A DNA stretch of 64,000 nt from Variovorax paradoxus. Its GTDB lineage: Bacteria > Pseudomonadota > Gammaproteobacteria > Burkholderiales > Burkholderiaceae_C. The DNA is taken from contig NZ_JAUSRN010000011.1 of assembly GCF_030811855.1 (NCBI RefSeq), positions 124,001 through 188,000 of the forward strand, in the 5' to 3' direction. Both the position numbers and the translations under genes were made by a program. The notes under the pieces were generated by a model that did no database searches, was not told where the DNA came from, and saw nothing but the letters and a program-made list of their open reading frames with translations. Below, one piece after another: positions 1 through 7,990 of the stretch (position 1 is its first letter; the number at the start of each line of letters is the position of its first letter).

Positions 1-162
1 ACGATTGCGGTACTGACCTTCCTGTATGGCCTGACCTCGACGCTGCTGACGCACTTTCTTGCGGAACGCATTCGCGCCAATCCACGAATTTCGGGTGCGC
101 TCGAAAAGCTGGCGGGCGTTTTCCTGATCGCCTTCGGCGTCAAGCTCGCCATTTCCCGCTGA
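1..162 (+). CDS. LysE/RhtB-family exporter, C-terminal end (partial)
   Basis: This frame is open from the first base and stops with TGA at 160-162, so only the last 53 residues are present. They contain a hydrophobic stretch, a basic loop (AERIRANPR) and a final membrane helix that ends LIAFGVKLAISR. This pattern of AG-x(n)-L-I-x-F-G-x-x-L-A at the C-terminus is typical of LysE/RhtB amino-acid exporters of the inner membrane. parA starts 7 bases downstream, so the two genes are probably co-transcribed. The family call rests on a short tail and could be wrong. Confidence 0.55.
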   Translation, partial: TIAVLTFLYGLTSTLLTHFLAERIRANPRISGALEKLAGVFLIAFGVKLAISR

Positions 163-169
163 TTTCCCT

Positions 170-1084
170 ATGGCCAAGATTTTCTGTATTGCCAACCAAA
201 AGGGCGGCGTCGGCAAGACCACCACCACCGTCAACCTGGCCGCCGGCTTGGCCAAGGTCGGCCAGCGGGTGCTGATGATCGACCTTGATCCCCAAGGCAA
301 TGCGACCATGGGTTCGGGCATCGACAAGCGCCAGCTGGAGCTCACGGTGTACGACGTGCTGCTCGAGTCGGCTTCGGTGGCCGAGGCGCGCGTGAAGGCC
401 GACAAGCTCGTGGAGGGCGGCTGCGGCTATGACGTGCTCGGCGCCAACCGGGAGCTGGCTGGTGCCGAGGTCGAAATGGTGGCGCTCGACCGCCGCGAAA
501 AGCGCCTGCGCACCGCGCTGGCCGCGGTGGGCGCCGAGTACGACTTCGTGCTGATCGACTGCCCGCCGAGCCTGAGCCTGCTGACGCTCAACGGGCTGTG
601 CGTCGCGCATGGCGTGATCGTGCCCATGCAATGCGAATACTTCGCGCTCGAGGGGCTGACGGACCTGGTCAACACCATCAAGCAGGTGCACGCCAACCTC
701 AACAAGAATCTGCAGATCATCGGCCTGCTGCGCGTGATGTTCGATCCGCGCATCACGCTGCAGCAGCAGGTGAGCGAGCAGCTCAAGGCCCACTTCGGCG
801 ACAAGGTGTTCGACACCGTCATTCCGCGCAACGTGCGGCTCGCCGAGGCGCCGAGCTACGGCCTGCCTGGCGTGGTGTTCGATCCGAACGCCCGCGGAAG
901 CCAGGCTTTTGTCGCCTTTGCCAAGGAGCTGGTCGAGAAGCTGCCGCCCGCCAGCGCCTTTGCATCGAATGCGGTGGCGCCGCCGATTGCGCCGGTCGCA
1001 GCCGGCGCGCCCAACCTGGCCATTCCCGAAGACGTGCTGGCCCCGGCGGCCGCACCCGATTCCACCAGCGAAAAAAGCCTCTGA
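170..1084 (+). CDS. parA: Chromosome partitioning ATPase ParA (Soj)
   Basis: This is a 304-residue P-loop ATPase that works with ParB at parS sites to segregate the replication origin. A deviant Walker A motif KGGVGKTTT lies at residues 11-19, the DLDPQGN motif at 38-44, and the DCPPSL Walker B region near residue 125. The last 40 or so residues are an Ala/Pro-rich tail absent from the minimal fold. The ATG at 170 is 7 bases after the upstream stop, and no clear ribosome site is visible, so translation may be coupled to the exporter gene. parB follows after one intervening hydrolase gene in the same direction. The assignment is secure. Confidence 0.96.
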   Translation: MAKIFCIANQKGGVGKTTTTVNLAAGLAKVGQRVLMIDLDPQGNATMGSGIDKRQLELTVYDVLLESASVAEARVKADKLVEGGCGYDVLGANRELAGAEVEMVALDRREKRLRTALAAVGAEYDFVLIDCPPSLSLLTLNGLCVAHGVIVPMQCEYFALEGLTDLVNTIKQVHANLNKNLQIIGLLRVMFDPRITLQQQVSEQLKAHFGDKVFDTVIPRNVRLAEAPSYGLPGVVFDPNARGSQAFVAFAKELVEKLPPASAFASNAVAPPIAPVAAGAPNLAIPEDVLAPAAAPDSTSEKSL

Positions 1085-1124
1085 CGCGGTCCATCATGGA
1101 CCTGCGCCAACAAGTTTCCAGCAG

Positions 1125-1676
1125 ATGACGACGACGACTCCCCGCATCCTCTTGCTGCCGGGCTGGCAGAACAGCGGCCCCGGCCATTGGCAGACGCGTT
1201 GGGAATCCGCGTACGGCGACCGCCGCGTCGAGCAGCATGAGTGGATGCGCCCACTTCGTGGCGACTGGTCTGCACGGCTCGAGGAAGAAGTGCTTGCCGC
1301 ACCCGGTCCGGTCGTGTTTGCCGCGCACAGCCTGGGCTGCATCCTCGTCGCCGCCTGGGCCGCACATTCGCGCAACACGCACAAGGTGCGAGGCGCGCTG
1401 CTGGTTGCGCCCGGTGACCTGGAGCGCAACGACCTGCGCCAGCTAATTCCTGGCTGGGGTCCCATCGTGCGCCAGCCCTTGCCATTTCCGGCGGTGCTGG
1501 TCGCCGCCAACGACGATCCCTATTGCGACGCCGCGCGCTCGCGCCAGCTGGCGGCCGACTGGCGCGCGCGCTTCGTTGACGCCGGACCGGGCGGCCACCT
1601 GAATGCCGAATCCGGCCTGGGCGATTGGCCCGAGGGCCGGAAACTATTGAACGAAATCTCGAAAGACAAGCACTGA
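1125..1676 (+). CDS. RBBP9/YdeN-family serine hydrolase between parA and parB
   Basis: A 183-residue alpha/beta hydrolase of the short RBBP9/YdeN type. The start LLLPGWQNSGPGHWQ carries the oxyanion-side motif of this family, the nucleophile elbow is AHSLG, and the catalytic His is probably in GGHLN near the C-terminus. The substrate is not known; family members are small cytoplasmic esterases. The ATG at 1125 is chosen because homology begins just after it, although the frame is open further upstream inside parA. Its stop overlaps the parB start (TGATG at 1674-1678), which implies translational coupling with the partition genes. A role in segregation is not implied by the sequence. Confidence 0.85.
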   Translation: MTTTTPRILLLPGWQNSGPGHWQTRWESAYGDRRVEQHEWMRPLRGDWSARLEEEVLAAPGPVVFAAHSLGCILVAAWAAHSRNTHKVRGALLVAPGDLERNDLRQLIPGWGPIVRQPLPFPAVLVAANDDPYCDAARSRQLAADWRARFVDAGPGGHLNAESGLGDWPEGRKLLNEISKDKH

Positions 1677-2623
1677 TGGCGACCAAGAAACCCAAGGGCC
1701 TCGGGCGCGGCCTCGAAGCATTGCTCGGCCCGACGGCAGGGCATTTCGTCGACAACGCAGGAACGGAAGAGGGCGCCGCCGCGCAGAACCCGACCACGCT
1801 GATGCTCGATCAGATGGTGGCGGGCGTCTACCAGCCGCGCACCCGCATGGACGAAGGCGCGCTGTACGAGCTTGCCGAGAGCATCAAGGCGCAGGGCATC
1901 ATGCAGCCGATCTTGGTGCGCCGTCTCGATGGCGAATCGGCCGAGGCCAAGAACGCCGAGTTTGAAATCATCGCTGGCGAGCGTCGCTTCCGTGCCGCCC
2001 GACTTGCGGGTCTCGACCGCGTGCCGGTGCTGGTGCGCGACGTGCCCAACGAGGCTGCGGCGGCCATGTCGCTGATCGAGAACATCCAGCGCGAAGATCT
2101 GAACCCACTCGAAGAAGCTCAGGGTTTGCAACGCCTGGTCTCGGAGTTTGGGCTCACTCACGAGGCGGCTGCCCAGGCCGTGGGCCGCTCACGCAGCGCC
2201 GCCAGCAACCTGCTGCGGCTGCTGAACCTGGCCGAACCGGCGCAGCAGATGCTGATGGCCGGCGACATCGACATGGGCCACGCCCGCGCGCTGCTGTCGC
2301 TGGACCGCGGCACGCAGATCACCGCCGCCAACCAGATCGCTGCCAAGAAGATGTCGGTGCGCGAAGCGGAGGCGCTGGTGAAGCGGCTCGCGGCGGAGTT
2401 CACGCTCACGCCCTCGCGCCGCAGCAACGACGGTGAGAAGTCGCGCGACCTGCAGCGGGTGGAAGAAGAACTGGCCGACCTGCTCACCGCCGAGGTCGAG
2501 GTGCGCATCAAGAAGCGCAGCAAGCGCGGCGGCAAGGTCGAGGAAAGTGGGGAACTCGCCATCCACTTTGGCTCCATCGAAGCCCTTAACGGATTGATCG
2601 AACGCATCCGCCGAACGGCTTAG
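1676..2623 (+). CDS. parB: Chromosome partitioning protein ParB (Spo0J)
   Basis: A 315-residue ParB that binds parS and spreads as a CTP-dependent clamp. The order is: a basic N-terminus with the ParA-contact-like segment KGLGRGLEALLG (residues 7-18), the N-terminal domain with the GERRFRAA nucleotide-binding box (101-108) and the conserved IENIQREDLNPLEEA segment (134-148), a helix-turn-helix (about 160-183), and a C-terminal dimerisation region. The ATG at 1676 overlaps the stop of the hydrolase gene. No canonical parS palindrome was found by eye within this window. Confidence 0.96.
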   Translation: MATKKPKGLGRGLEALLGPTAGHFVDNAGTEEGAAAQNPTTLMLDQMVAGVYQPRTRMDEGALYELAESIKAQGIMQPILVRRLDGESAEAKNAEFEIIAGERRFRAARLAGLDRVPVLVRDVPNEAAAAMSLIENIQREDLNPLEEAQGLQRLVSEFGLTHEAAAQAVGRSRSAASNLLRLLNLAEPAQQMLMAGDIDMGHARALLSLDRGTQITAANQIAAKKMSVREAEALVKRLAAEFTLTPSRRSNDGEKSRDLQRVEEELADLLTAEVEVRIKKRSKRGGKVEESGELAIHFGSIEALNGLIERIRRTA

Positions 2624-2726
2624 GCGCGGGCGGGCTCCCTCTGACATCCGTCTAATCGATCTTGCAATCTTTTACGGGTATCCTCGCCGGGCACATCGAC
2701 CCAAATATCAAGGAGAGGGAGTCATC

Positions 2727-3623
2727 ATGAGGTTCACTACAAAATTTCCATTCGCGGCCGTGGCTGTGGGTGCGCTGCTTTTGACCGGCTGCGCCACCAC
2801 GGACATGCAAATGGGCAGCCAGTCGGCCAAGACCATGGCAACGGGCAGCGCGGCCGGGTCCGCCACAGCCGGCGAGAGTGGCCAGCTGGAGCGCTGCGAA
2901 TCGCCGCTGGGTACCGTCTCGCTCATCGAGAACGTGAATTCCGGCTGGTACACCATCCTCACCGGCGAATATCGCCTTCCGCCCACCGCCAATCTGCTGC
3001 GCCTCCTGGTGCAGCAGTCGAACTGTTTCGTGGTGGTCGAGCGCGGTGCGGCCGGCATGAACGCCATGACGCGCGAGCGCGCACTGCAGCAGTCGGGTGA
3101 AATGCGCGGCGGCAGCAATTTCGGCCGCGGCCAGATGGTGGCGTCCGACTACGGCCTCTCACCCGAGATCGTGTTCAGCAACAGCGATGCCGGCGGCATC
3201 GGCGGCGCCTTGGGCGGCTTGGTCGGCGGCAACCGTGGGCGCGCCTTGGCTGCGGTCGGCGGCAGCATGCAGACCAAGGAAGCCAGCGCGCTGCTCACGC
3301 TCATCGACAACCGTTCGGGCGTGCAGGTCGCGGCTTCGGAAGGCAGCGCCTCCAAGACCGACTTCGGCGCCTTCGGCTCGGTGTTCGGCGCCCGCGCCGG
3401 CGGCAATCTCGGCGGCTATACCAATACGGCGCAAGGCAAAGTGATTGCCGCGGCGTTCATGGACGCCTTCAACCAGATGGTTCGCTCGCTGCGCAACTAC
3501 AAGGCGCAGACCGTGCGCGGCCAGGGCCTTGGCGGCGGTGGGCGGCTGGGCGTGGACGGTGGCGCGGCCCCGTCGCAAACCTACGTGCCGCCGGAACAGG
3601 CACCCGCCCGCCGCCGCAAGTAA
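2727..3623 (+). CDS. CsgG/HfaB-like outer-membrane lipoprotein
   Basis: A 298-residue predicted lipoprotein. The signal peptide (about residues 1-21) ends in the lipobox LTGC with Cys22. The following part contains the segment with GWYTILTGEYRLP, a hydrophobic QQSNCFVVVERG stretch and an Asn/Gly-rich loop, which resembles CsgG/HfaB secretion lipoproteins. The tail is Gly- and Pro-rich and ends in a basic cluster (ARRRK). A good ribosome site (GGAGAGGG) precedes the ATG. It stands alone: no curli or holdfast genes are nearby, so its cargo is unknown. A terminator follows. The family call is by motif style only. Confidence 0.7.
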   Translation: MRFTTKFPFAAVAVGALLLTGCATTDMQMGSQSAKTMATGSAAGSATAGESGQLERCESPLGTVSLIENVNSGWYTILTGEYRLPPTANLLRLLVQQSNCFVVVERGAAGMNAMTRERALQQSGEMRGGSNFGRGQMVASDYGLSPEIVFSNSDAGGIGGALGGLVGGNRGRALAAVGGSMQTKEASALLTLIDNRSGVQVAASEGSASKTDFGAFGSVFGARAGGNLGGYTNTAQGKVIAAAFMDAFNQMVRSLRNYKAQTVRGQGLGGGGRLGVDGGAAPSQTYVPPEQAPARRRK

Positions 3624-3644
3624 GCAAGACGCGCGGCCAACCGC

Positions 3645-3683
3645 AAAAAAAGCCCGGGGCTCTGGCGAGCCGCCGGGCATTTT
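3645..3683. terminator. Rho-independent terminator, probably bidirectional
   Basis: The stem GCCCGG (3652-3657) pairs with CCGGGC (3673-3678) and encloses a second stem GGCTC/GAGCC with a TGGC loop. An A-run lies on the left and an ATTTT run on the right, so it can serve both the lipoprotein gene and the convergent dehydrogenase gene. Confidence 0.8.
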
Positions 3684-3706
3684 CATGGGAGCTTGGAACG
3701 GTCAGA

Positions 3707-5131
3707 TCAGAGCGCGAAGATCTTGCCGGGATTCATGATGTTCTTCGGATCGAGCGCGCGCTTGATCGTGCGCATCATGTCGATCGCGCCCACGCCCGCT
3801 TCGGTCACAAGGAAATCCATCTTGTGCAGCCCCACACCGTGCTCGCCAGTGCAGGTGCCCTCCAGCGCCAGCGCGCGGCTTACGAGCGCGTGGTTCAGTT
3901 CCTCGGCCTTCACGCGTTCTTCGGGAATGTTCGGGTCCAGCAGATAGCCGAAGTGGAAATTGCCGTCGCCCACATGGCCGACCAGGAAGTAGGGGATGCC
4001 GCTGGCATCGGCCTCGGCCACGGAGTCGAGCAGGCAGTCGGCCAAGCGTGAAATGGGCACGCAGGTGTCGGTCGAGATCACCCGGCAGCCCGGGCGCGAC
4101 TGCACGGCCGCGAAGTAGCTGTTGTGCCGTGCGGTCCACAGGCGCGTGCGTTCTTCCGGCGTGCTGGCCCATTCGAAGGCGTTGCCGCCGTGGCCGCTTG
4201 CGAGTTCCTGCACGGTCTCGGCCTGCTCCTTCACGCCGGCGGGCGAGCCGTGGAATTCCATCAGCAGCATCGGCTCTTCGCGCAGGCCCAGCTTGGCATA
4301 GGCGTTCACCATGCGCACCGTATTCACGTCGATCAGCTCGACCCGCGCGATCGGCACGCCGAGCTGGATGGTCTCGATGGTGGTGCGCACCGCGGCCTCG
4401 ATGCTCGGGAACGAGCAGATCGCGGCCGACACTGCCTCGGGCAGCGGGTAGATGCGCAGCGTGACCTCGGTGACCACGCCCAGCGTGCCTTCGCTGCCCA
4501 CCATGAGGCGCGTGAGGTCGTAGCCTGCGGACGACTTCTTGGCGCGCGTGCCGGTGCGAATGACTTCGCCGGCGGCGGTCACGACTTCGAGCGCCAGCAC
4601 GTTCTCGCGCATGGTGCCGTAGCGCACGGCGTTCGTGCCGCTCGCGCGCGTGGCGGTCATGCCGCCGATGGAGGCGTCAGCGCCGGGATCGATGGGGAAG
4701 AACAGGCCCGTGCTCTTGATCTCGTCGTTGAGTTGCTTGCGCGTGACGCCAGGTTGCACCGTGACCGTGAGGTCGTCCGCATTGACCGAGAGCACCTTGT
4801 TCATGCGCGACACGTCGATGCTGATGCCGCCCTGCACCGCGAGCAGATGGCCTTCGAGCGATGAGCCCACGCCGAAGGGAATGACCGGCACGCTGTGCTC
4901 GCTCGCGAGCTTCACGGCGTCGGCCACGTCCTGTGTACTCTCGGCAAAGATCACGGCCGATGGCGGCGGGGCGTCGAACGAGGACTCGTCGCGCCCATGC
5001 TGCGTGCGCACCGCCATGGCCGTGGAGCAGTTGGCGCCAAAGCGTGCTTTCAGCCCTTCGATCAGGCTGTCGGGCACGTCGCGCAGATGAAGCTCCGGCA
5101 TCAGGTGCGAGGTTTGGGTCGGTGCGTTCAT
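3707..5131 (-). CDS. FAD-linked oxidase, D-lactate/glycolate dehydrogenase type
   Basis: A 474-residue flavoprotein of the VAO/GlcD family. The N-terminal FAD-binding_4 domain shows VPVIPFGVGSSLEGH and the DPGADASIGGM motif; the C-terminal FAD-oxidase cap includes the VGHVGDGNFH metal/substrate motif and the terminal GTCTGEHGVG segment. Such enzymes oxidise D-lactate, glycolate or related 2-hydroxy acids and pass electrons to quinone or cytochrome. The start at 5131 is preferred over an upstream in-frame codon because an AGGAGACG ribosome site lies just before it. It is monocistronic and faces the lipoprotein gene across a shared terminator. The exact substrate cannot be read from the sequence. 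Confidence 0.88.
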   Translation of the reverse strand: MNAPTQTSHLMPELHLRDVPDSLIEGLKARFGANCSTAMAVRTQHGRDESSFDAPPPSAVIFAESTQDVADAVKLASEHSVPVIPFGVGSSLEGHLLAVQGGISIDVSRMNKVLSVNADDLTVTVQPGVTRKQLNDEIKSTGLFFPIDPGADASIGGMTATRASGTNAVRYGTMRENVLALEVVTAAGEVIRTGTRAKKSSAGYDLTRLMVGSEGTLGVVTEVTLRIYPLPEAVSAAICSFPSIEAAVRTTIETIQLGVPIARVELIDVNTVRMVNAYAKLGLREEPMLLMEFHGSPAGVKEQAETVQELASGHGGNAFEWASTPEERTRLWTARHNSYFAAVQSRPGCRVISTDTCVPISRLADCLLDSVAEADASGIPYFLVGHVGDGNFHFGYLLDPNIPEERVKAEELNHALVSRALALEGTCTGEHGVGLHKMDFLVTEAGVGAIDMMRTIKRALDPKNIMNPGKIFAL

Positions 5132-5196
5132 CGGGCGTCTCCTGGAGAGGGTGAGGGCGGGGCTCTGTCCGGCCATTTTACGGAGCGAGCACCATA

Positions 5197-5715
5197 ATGC
5201 GCTTCGAAAGAACCATGAACCCTACGACCCTCAGTGCACTCGCGGCCTTTCCGTCGCAACTCGCCGCCCACTACGCGGCCATTCCCGATGCGTTCCGGCA
5301 TTGGGCGCCGACCTCGTGGGAGGGCGTTCCGAGCGAGGCCTTCACCGCCATCGAACAACTCTGCCATGTGCGCGACATCGAGATCGAGGGCTACCACGTC
5401 CGCTTTCGCCGCACGCTGGAAGAGCACAAACCGATGCTGGCTTCGATCGACAGCGAGCCGCTCGCCATTGCACGCGCTTACGGCATGGCCGACGCGGCCA
5501 AGGTGCTGGCCGAGTTCAAGACCGCGCGTGCGCAAACCATGGAAATCATCTCGAGCCTGAACGATGCGCAACTGGCGCGCACCGCCGTGTTCGAGGGCTA
5601 CGGACCGCTCACGATGCGCAGCCTCATCCATTACCTCTGCAGCCACGACCAGCAGCATCTGGCGGGCCTGCAATGGCTGGCCGGCAAGATCGACGCGTCG
5701 ACCATCCTGCGATAA
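5197..5715 (+). CDS. DinB-family metal-dependent protein
   Basis: A 172-residue four-helix DinB/YfiT-type protein. Candidate metal-binding histidines are in the first helices (QLCHVRDIEIEGYH) and in the C-terminal HDQQHLAGLQWL segment, the usual arrangement for this superfamily. Members include thiol-dependent transferases and hydrolases; the particular reaction is unknown. An alternative ATG six codons downstream (5215) would give a shorter N-terminus that starts MNPTTL. The next gene, the cobalamin adenosyltransferase, starts 22 bases after the stop with its own ribosome site, so the two may share a transcript. Confidence 0.8.
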   Translation: MRFERTMNPTTLSALAAFPSQLAAHYAAIPDAFRHWAPTSWEGVPSEAFTAIEQLCHVRDIEIEGYHVRFRRTLEEHKPMLASIDSEPLAIARAYGMADAAKVLAEFKTARAQTMEIISSLNDAQLARTAVFEGYGPLTMRSLIHYLCSHDQQHLAGLQWLAGKIDASTILR

Positions 5716-5737
5716 AACAGGCACAACAGGAGCGCCC

Positions 5738-6349
5738 ATGGGCAACCGACTTTCCCAGATCGCCACCCGCACCGGTGACGACGGCACCACCGGCCTTGGC
5801 GACAACACGCGCGTGCCAAAGGATCACTTGCGCGTGCACGCCATGGGCGACGTGGACGAGCTCAACTCGCAGATCGGCGTGCTGCTCTGCGAGCCCATGC
5901 CGGAGCCCGTGCGCGAGCTGCTCGTCGATGTGCAGCACCAGCTCTTCAACCTTGGCGGCGAGCTTTCGATGCCAGGCTACACGCTGCTGAAAGCCGACGC
6001 GCTGCTGCAGTTGGACAACGCGCTGGCCGAGCACAATGCCGCCTTGCCGCGCCTGGCCGAATTCATCCTGCCCGCGGGCACGCGGGCGGCCTCGCTCGCG
6101 CACGTGTGCCGCACGGTCGCGCGGCGGGCCGAGCGCGCCGTGGTGGCTCTCGGCGCGACGGTTGAACTCAACGATGCGCTGCGTCAATATCTCAACCGGC
6201 TCAGCGACCTGCTCTTTGTGCTTGCACGTGTGCTCAACCGGATGAACGGCGGCGACGACGTGTACTGGAAGAGCGAGCGCATGGCGCGCGCCGCCGCAGA
6301 AGCAGCAGATGCCGACCACCCTGACGACAAGGAAGGAAGTCCCTCATGA
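5738..6349 (+). CDS. Cob(I)yrinic acid a,c-diamide adenosyltransferase, PduO type
   Basis: A 203-residue ATP:cob(I)alamin adenosyltransferase that makes adenosylcobalamin from reduced corrinoid and ATP. The N-terminal ATP-binding motif TRTGDDGTTGLGD (residues 10-22) and the later RRAERAVVAL and NRLSDLLFVLAR helices are diagnostic of the PduO-type trimer. The ATG at 5738 follows an ACAGGAG ribosome site and begins just before the conserved block; the upstream open frame overlaps the DinB gene and is not used. Its stop overlaps the start of the next small secreted protein by four bases (ATGA). No cobalamin riboswitch is seen upstream. Confidence 0.95.
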   Translation: MGNRLSQIATRTGDDGTTGLGDNTRVPKDHLRVHAMGDVDELNSQIGVLLCEPMPEPVRELLVDVQHQLFNLGGELSMPGYTLLKADALLQLDNALAEHNAALPRLAEFILPAGTRAASLAHVCRTVARRAERAVVALGATVELNDALRQYLNRLSDLLFVLARVLNRMNGGDDVYWKSERMARAAAEAADADHPDDKEGSPS

Positions 6350-6711
6350 CCAAGAAGATGCCTGCTCATTCATTTGCACTGGCCGCTGCGAGCGCCGCGC
6401 TCCTGCTGCTGTCCGCCACTGCCGTTCACGCCCAGAGCGCCGACAACCCACCCAAGGTGCAGCCCGCGCACACGCTTCCGCCGCCTCCACGCGATAGCAA
6501 GGTCGTGAACAGCGTGCAGCGCGGCACCAACGCCGCGGGCCGCGGCATCGACCGCGCCGAAGACGCGACGCGGCGCGGTGTGAACAACGTGTCGGAAAAA
6601 GCCAGCCGGCCTGTTCGTCGGGTGGGCGAGTCGTTTGGCCGCAAGCTAGCGCCGGGCTCCAACGGGCGTGCTGCGCCACCGCCGGTCGGGCCGCAGGGCA
6701 GCGCGCCCTGA
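6346..6711 (+). CDS. Small secreted hypothetical protein
   Basis: A 121-residue protein with a clear signal peptide (basic start MTKKMPAHS, hydrophobic core, cleavage probably after AVHA near residue 28). The mature part is low-complexity, rich in Arg, Pro and Asn, with NAAGRGIDRAEDATRRG-like amphipathic stretches. No catalytic motif is visible and I do not recognise the family. It is translationally coupled to the adenosyltransferase by an ATGA overlap, which suggests co-expression rather than a shared biochemical role. Confidence 0.75.
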   Translation: MTKKMPAHSFALAAASAALLLLSATAVHAQSADNPPKVQPAHTLPPPPRDSKVVNSVQRGTNAAGRGIDRAEDATRRGVNNVSEKASRPVRRVGESFGRKLAPGSNGRAAPPPVGPQGSAP

Positions 6712-6740
6712 ACGAACTTTGTAAGGGTCAGACCAGGGGG

Positions 6741-6800
6741 CGAGCCGCCGCCGGGGGACATTCGCGGAGGGGAGTACCCGGTGTCCTGTGCACGCGCCCC
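6741..6800 (+). repeat. Dispersed structured repeat, family C, copy 1 (left-truncated)
   Basis: This stretch shares the core GGGGGACATTCGCGGAG and the arm GGGGAGTACCCGG with a copy at 61937-62032 (opposite strand), and the core with a copy at 62098-62190. It lacks the left half seen in the other copies. Weaker similarity to the 61880-61940 region continues to the downstream start codon (CCGAACACAAGC-AGCC-CAAC). It lies between the small secreted protein and the CYTH gene. Confidence 0.8.
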
Positions 6801-6837
6801 GAACACAAGCAAGCCACAACTCAAAGCACGACCCGAG

Positions 6838-7365
6838 ATGGCAAGAAACATAGAGATCAAGGCCCGCATCGACAGCGTGGAACGCGTGGCGCACATCGCC
6901 GCGAAGCTGGCCGATTCGGATCCGATCGAAATCGCGCAGGACGACACGTTCTTTCGCTGCGAGAACAGTGCCGATCGCCTCAAGCTGCGCACCTTCGCGC
7001 CCGACCATGCGGAACTGATCTTCTACCGCCGCGCGAACAGCAGCGGCCCGAAAGAGTCGTTCTATCTGATCTCGCCCACCACAACGCCCGACACCTTGCG
7101 CGAGTCGCTCACGCAGGCCTGGGGCCAGGCCGGCCGTGTGCGCAAGCAGCGTCGGCTCTTCATCGTGGGCCGCACGCGTGTGCACCTTGACCGGGTGGAG
7201 GGCCTGGGCGAGTTCCTCGAACTCGAGGTGGTGCTGCAAGAAGGTGAGCCCGCCGAAGACGGTGTGGCCGAAGCCCATGCGCTCATGGCGCAACTGGGCA
7301 TCGCGCCCGAGCAGCTGGTGCAGGGCGCCTACGTCGATCTGCTGCGCGCCGTTGCTGCTGTTTGA
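6838..7365 (+). CDS. CYTH-domain protein (class IV adenylate cyclase-like)
   Basis: A 175-residue CYTH/triphosphate-tunnel protein. The N-terminal signature NIEIKARI (residues 4-11) matches the ExExK element, and later charged strands (RLKLRTF, ELIFYRR, VHLDRVEGLGEFLELEVV) form the acidic/basic tunnel. Family members hydrolyse inorganic or nucleoside triphosphates or cyclise ATP; which applies here is unclear. The start at 6838 is chosen because homology starts directly after it; an upstream frame reads through repeat DNA. The leader of the gene consists of a dispersed repeat (family C). Confidence 0.85.
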   Translation: MARNIEIKARIDSVERVAHIAAKLADSDPIEIAQDDTFFRCENSADRLKLRTFAPDHAELIFYRRANSSGPKESFYLISPTTTPDTLRESLTQAWGQAGRVRKQRRLFIVGRTRVHLDRVEGLGEFLELEVVLQEGEPAEDGVAEAHALMAQLGIAPEQLVQGAYVDLLRAVAAV

Positions 7366-7447
7366 GTCTAGTCAGTGCGATCTCGTGGCCTTGAGCTGGC
7401 ATGCGAGCATCCGCGCGACTCTGGCATAGCGGGATATTCGGCCGGGC

Positions 7448-7876
7448 TCAGCCTTTGCGCGCAGCCGCATGCTCCTTGCGCAACTCTGCCTGCATCTGCT
7501 TCCAGAGCTCCGGCCCGCCTCTTTCCATGGCCGCCGCGGCTGACGCACTTTCGCGTGTGACCGGCAGGTGCTTGCGCCCCCAGATGCCGATCTGCGCCAC
7601 CACCGGCAGCAGGTCGATGCCCATCGGCGTGAGGCTGTAAATCGCTTTCTGCTTGTGCGTGGGATCGTCGCTCTTGCGGAGCACGCCTTGTTCCACGAGC
7701 TTGCCCAGCCGCTCGGTCAGGATGTTGGAGGAAATGCCTTCGTCGGACTGCAAGAACTCCCTGAAGTGCCGCTTGCCCGCAAACATCATGTCGCGAACGA
7801 TAAGCAGGCTCCAGCGATCGCCGAAGACTTCGAGCGACAGGTTGACGGGGCACTGGGATCTCTGCTGGTTCGCCAT
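7448..7876 (-). CDS. HxlR-family transcriptional regulator
   Basis: A 142-residue winged-helix regulator. The start CPVNLSLEVFGDRWSLLIVRD is the HxlR hallmark, with a conserved Cys at residue 9 that can be a redox or electrophile sensor, followed by REFLQSDEGISSNILTERL recognition helix and the YSLTPMG wing. It is divergent from a DHFR/RibD-like gene, with an inverted repeat in the shared control region, so it most likely controls that gene and itself. Confidence 0.92.
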   Translation of the reverse strand: MANQQRSQCPVNLSLEVFGDRWSLLIVRDMMFAGKRHFREFLQSDEGISSNILTERLGKLVEQGVLRKSDDPTHKQKAIYSLTPMGIDLLPVVAQIGIWGRKHLPVTRESASAAAAMERGGPELWKQMQAELRKEHAAARKG

Positions 7877-7896
7877 CGCAATACCGCTCTCGTTTT

Positions 7897-7962
7897 GAAA
7901 CTGCTTGCATTTTCGTACCAGTGCTCCAATACTTCAACTGATTGCAAATCAAGAGCAGTTTC
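7897..7962. promoter_or_regulatory. Inverted repeat in the HxlR/DHFR-like divergent control region
   Basis: GAAACTGCT at 7897-7905 is matched by its exact reverse complement AGCAGTTTC at 7954-7962, with 48 bases between. The arms bracket the middle of the intergenic region and could be paired binding sites for the HxlR protein. This is inference from position and symmetry. Confidence 0.4.
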
Positions 7963-7990
7963 CTGGCAAACGTCACCGTAGGAGAACCTC

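Noticed and set aside
1-5200. parS site near parAB
   Set aside because: I looked for the GTTTCACGTGAAAC-like palindrome and saw none here; a pattern search of the whole genome would be needed.
5716-5737. Cobalamin riboswitch before the adenosyltransferase
   Set aside because: The spacer is only 22 bases and too short to hold one.
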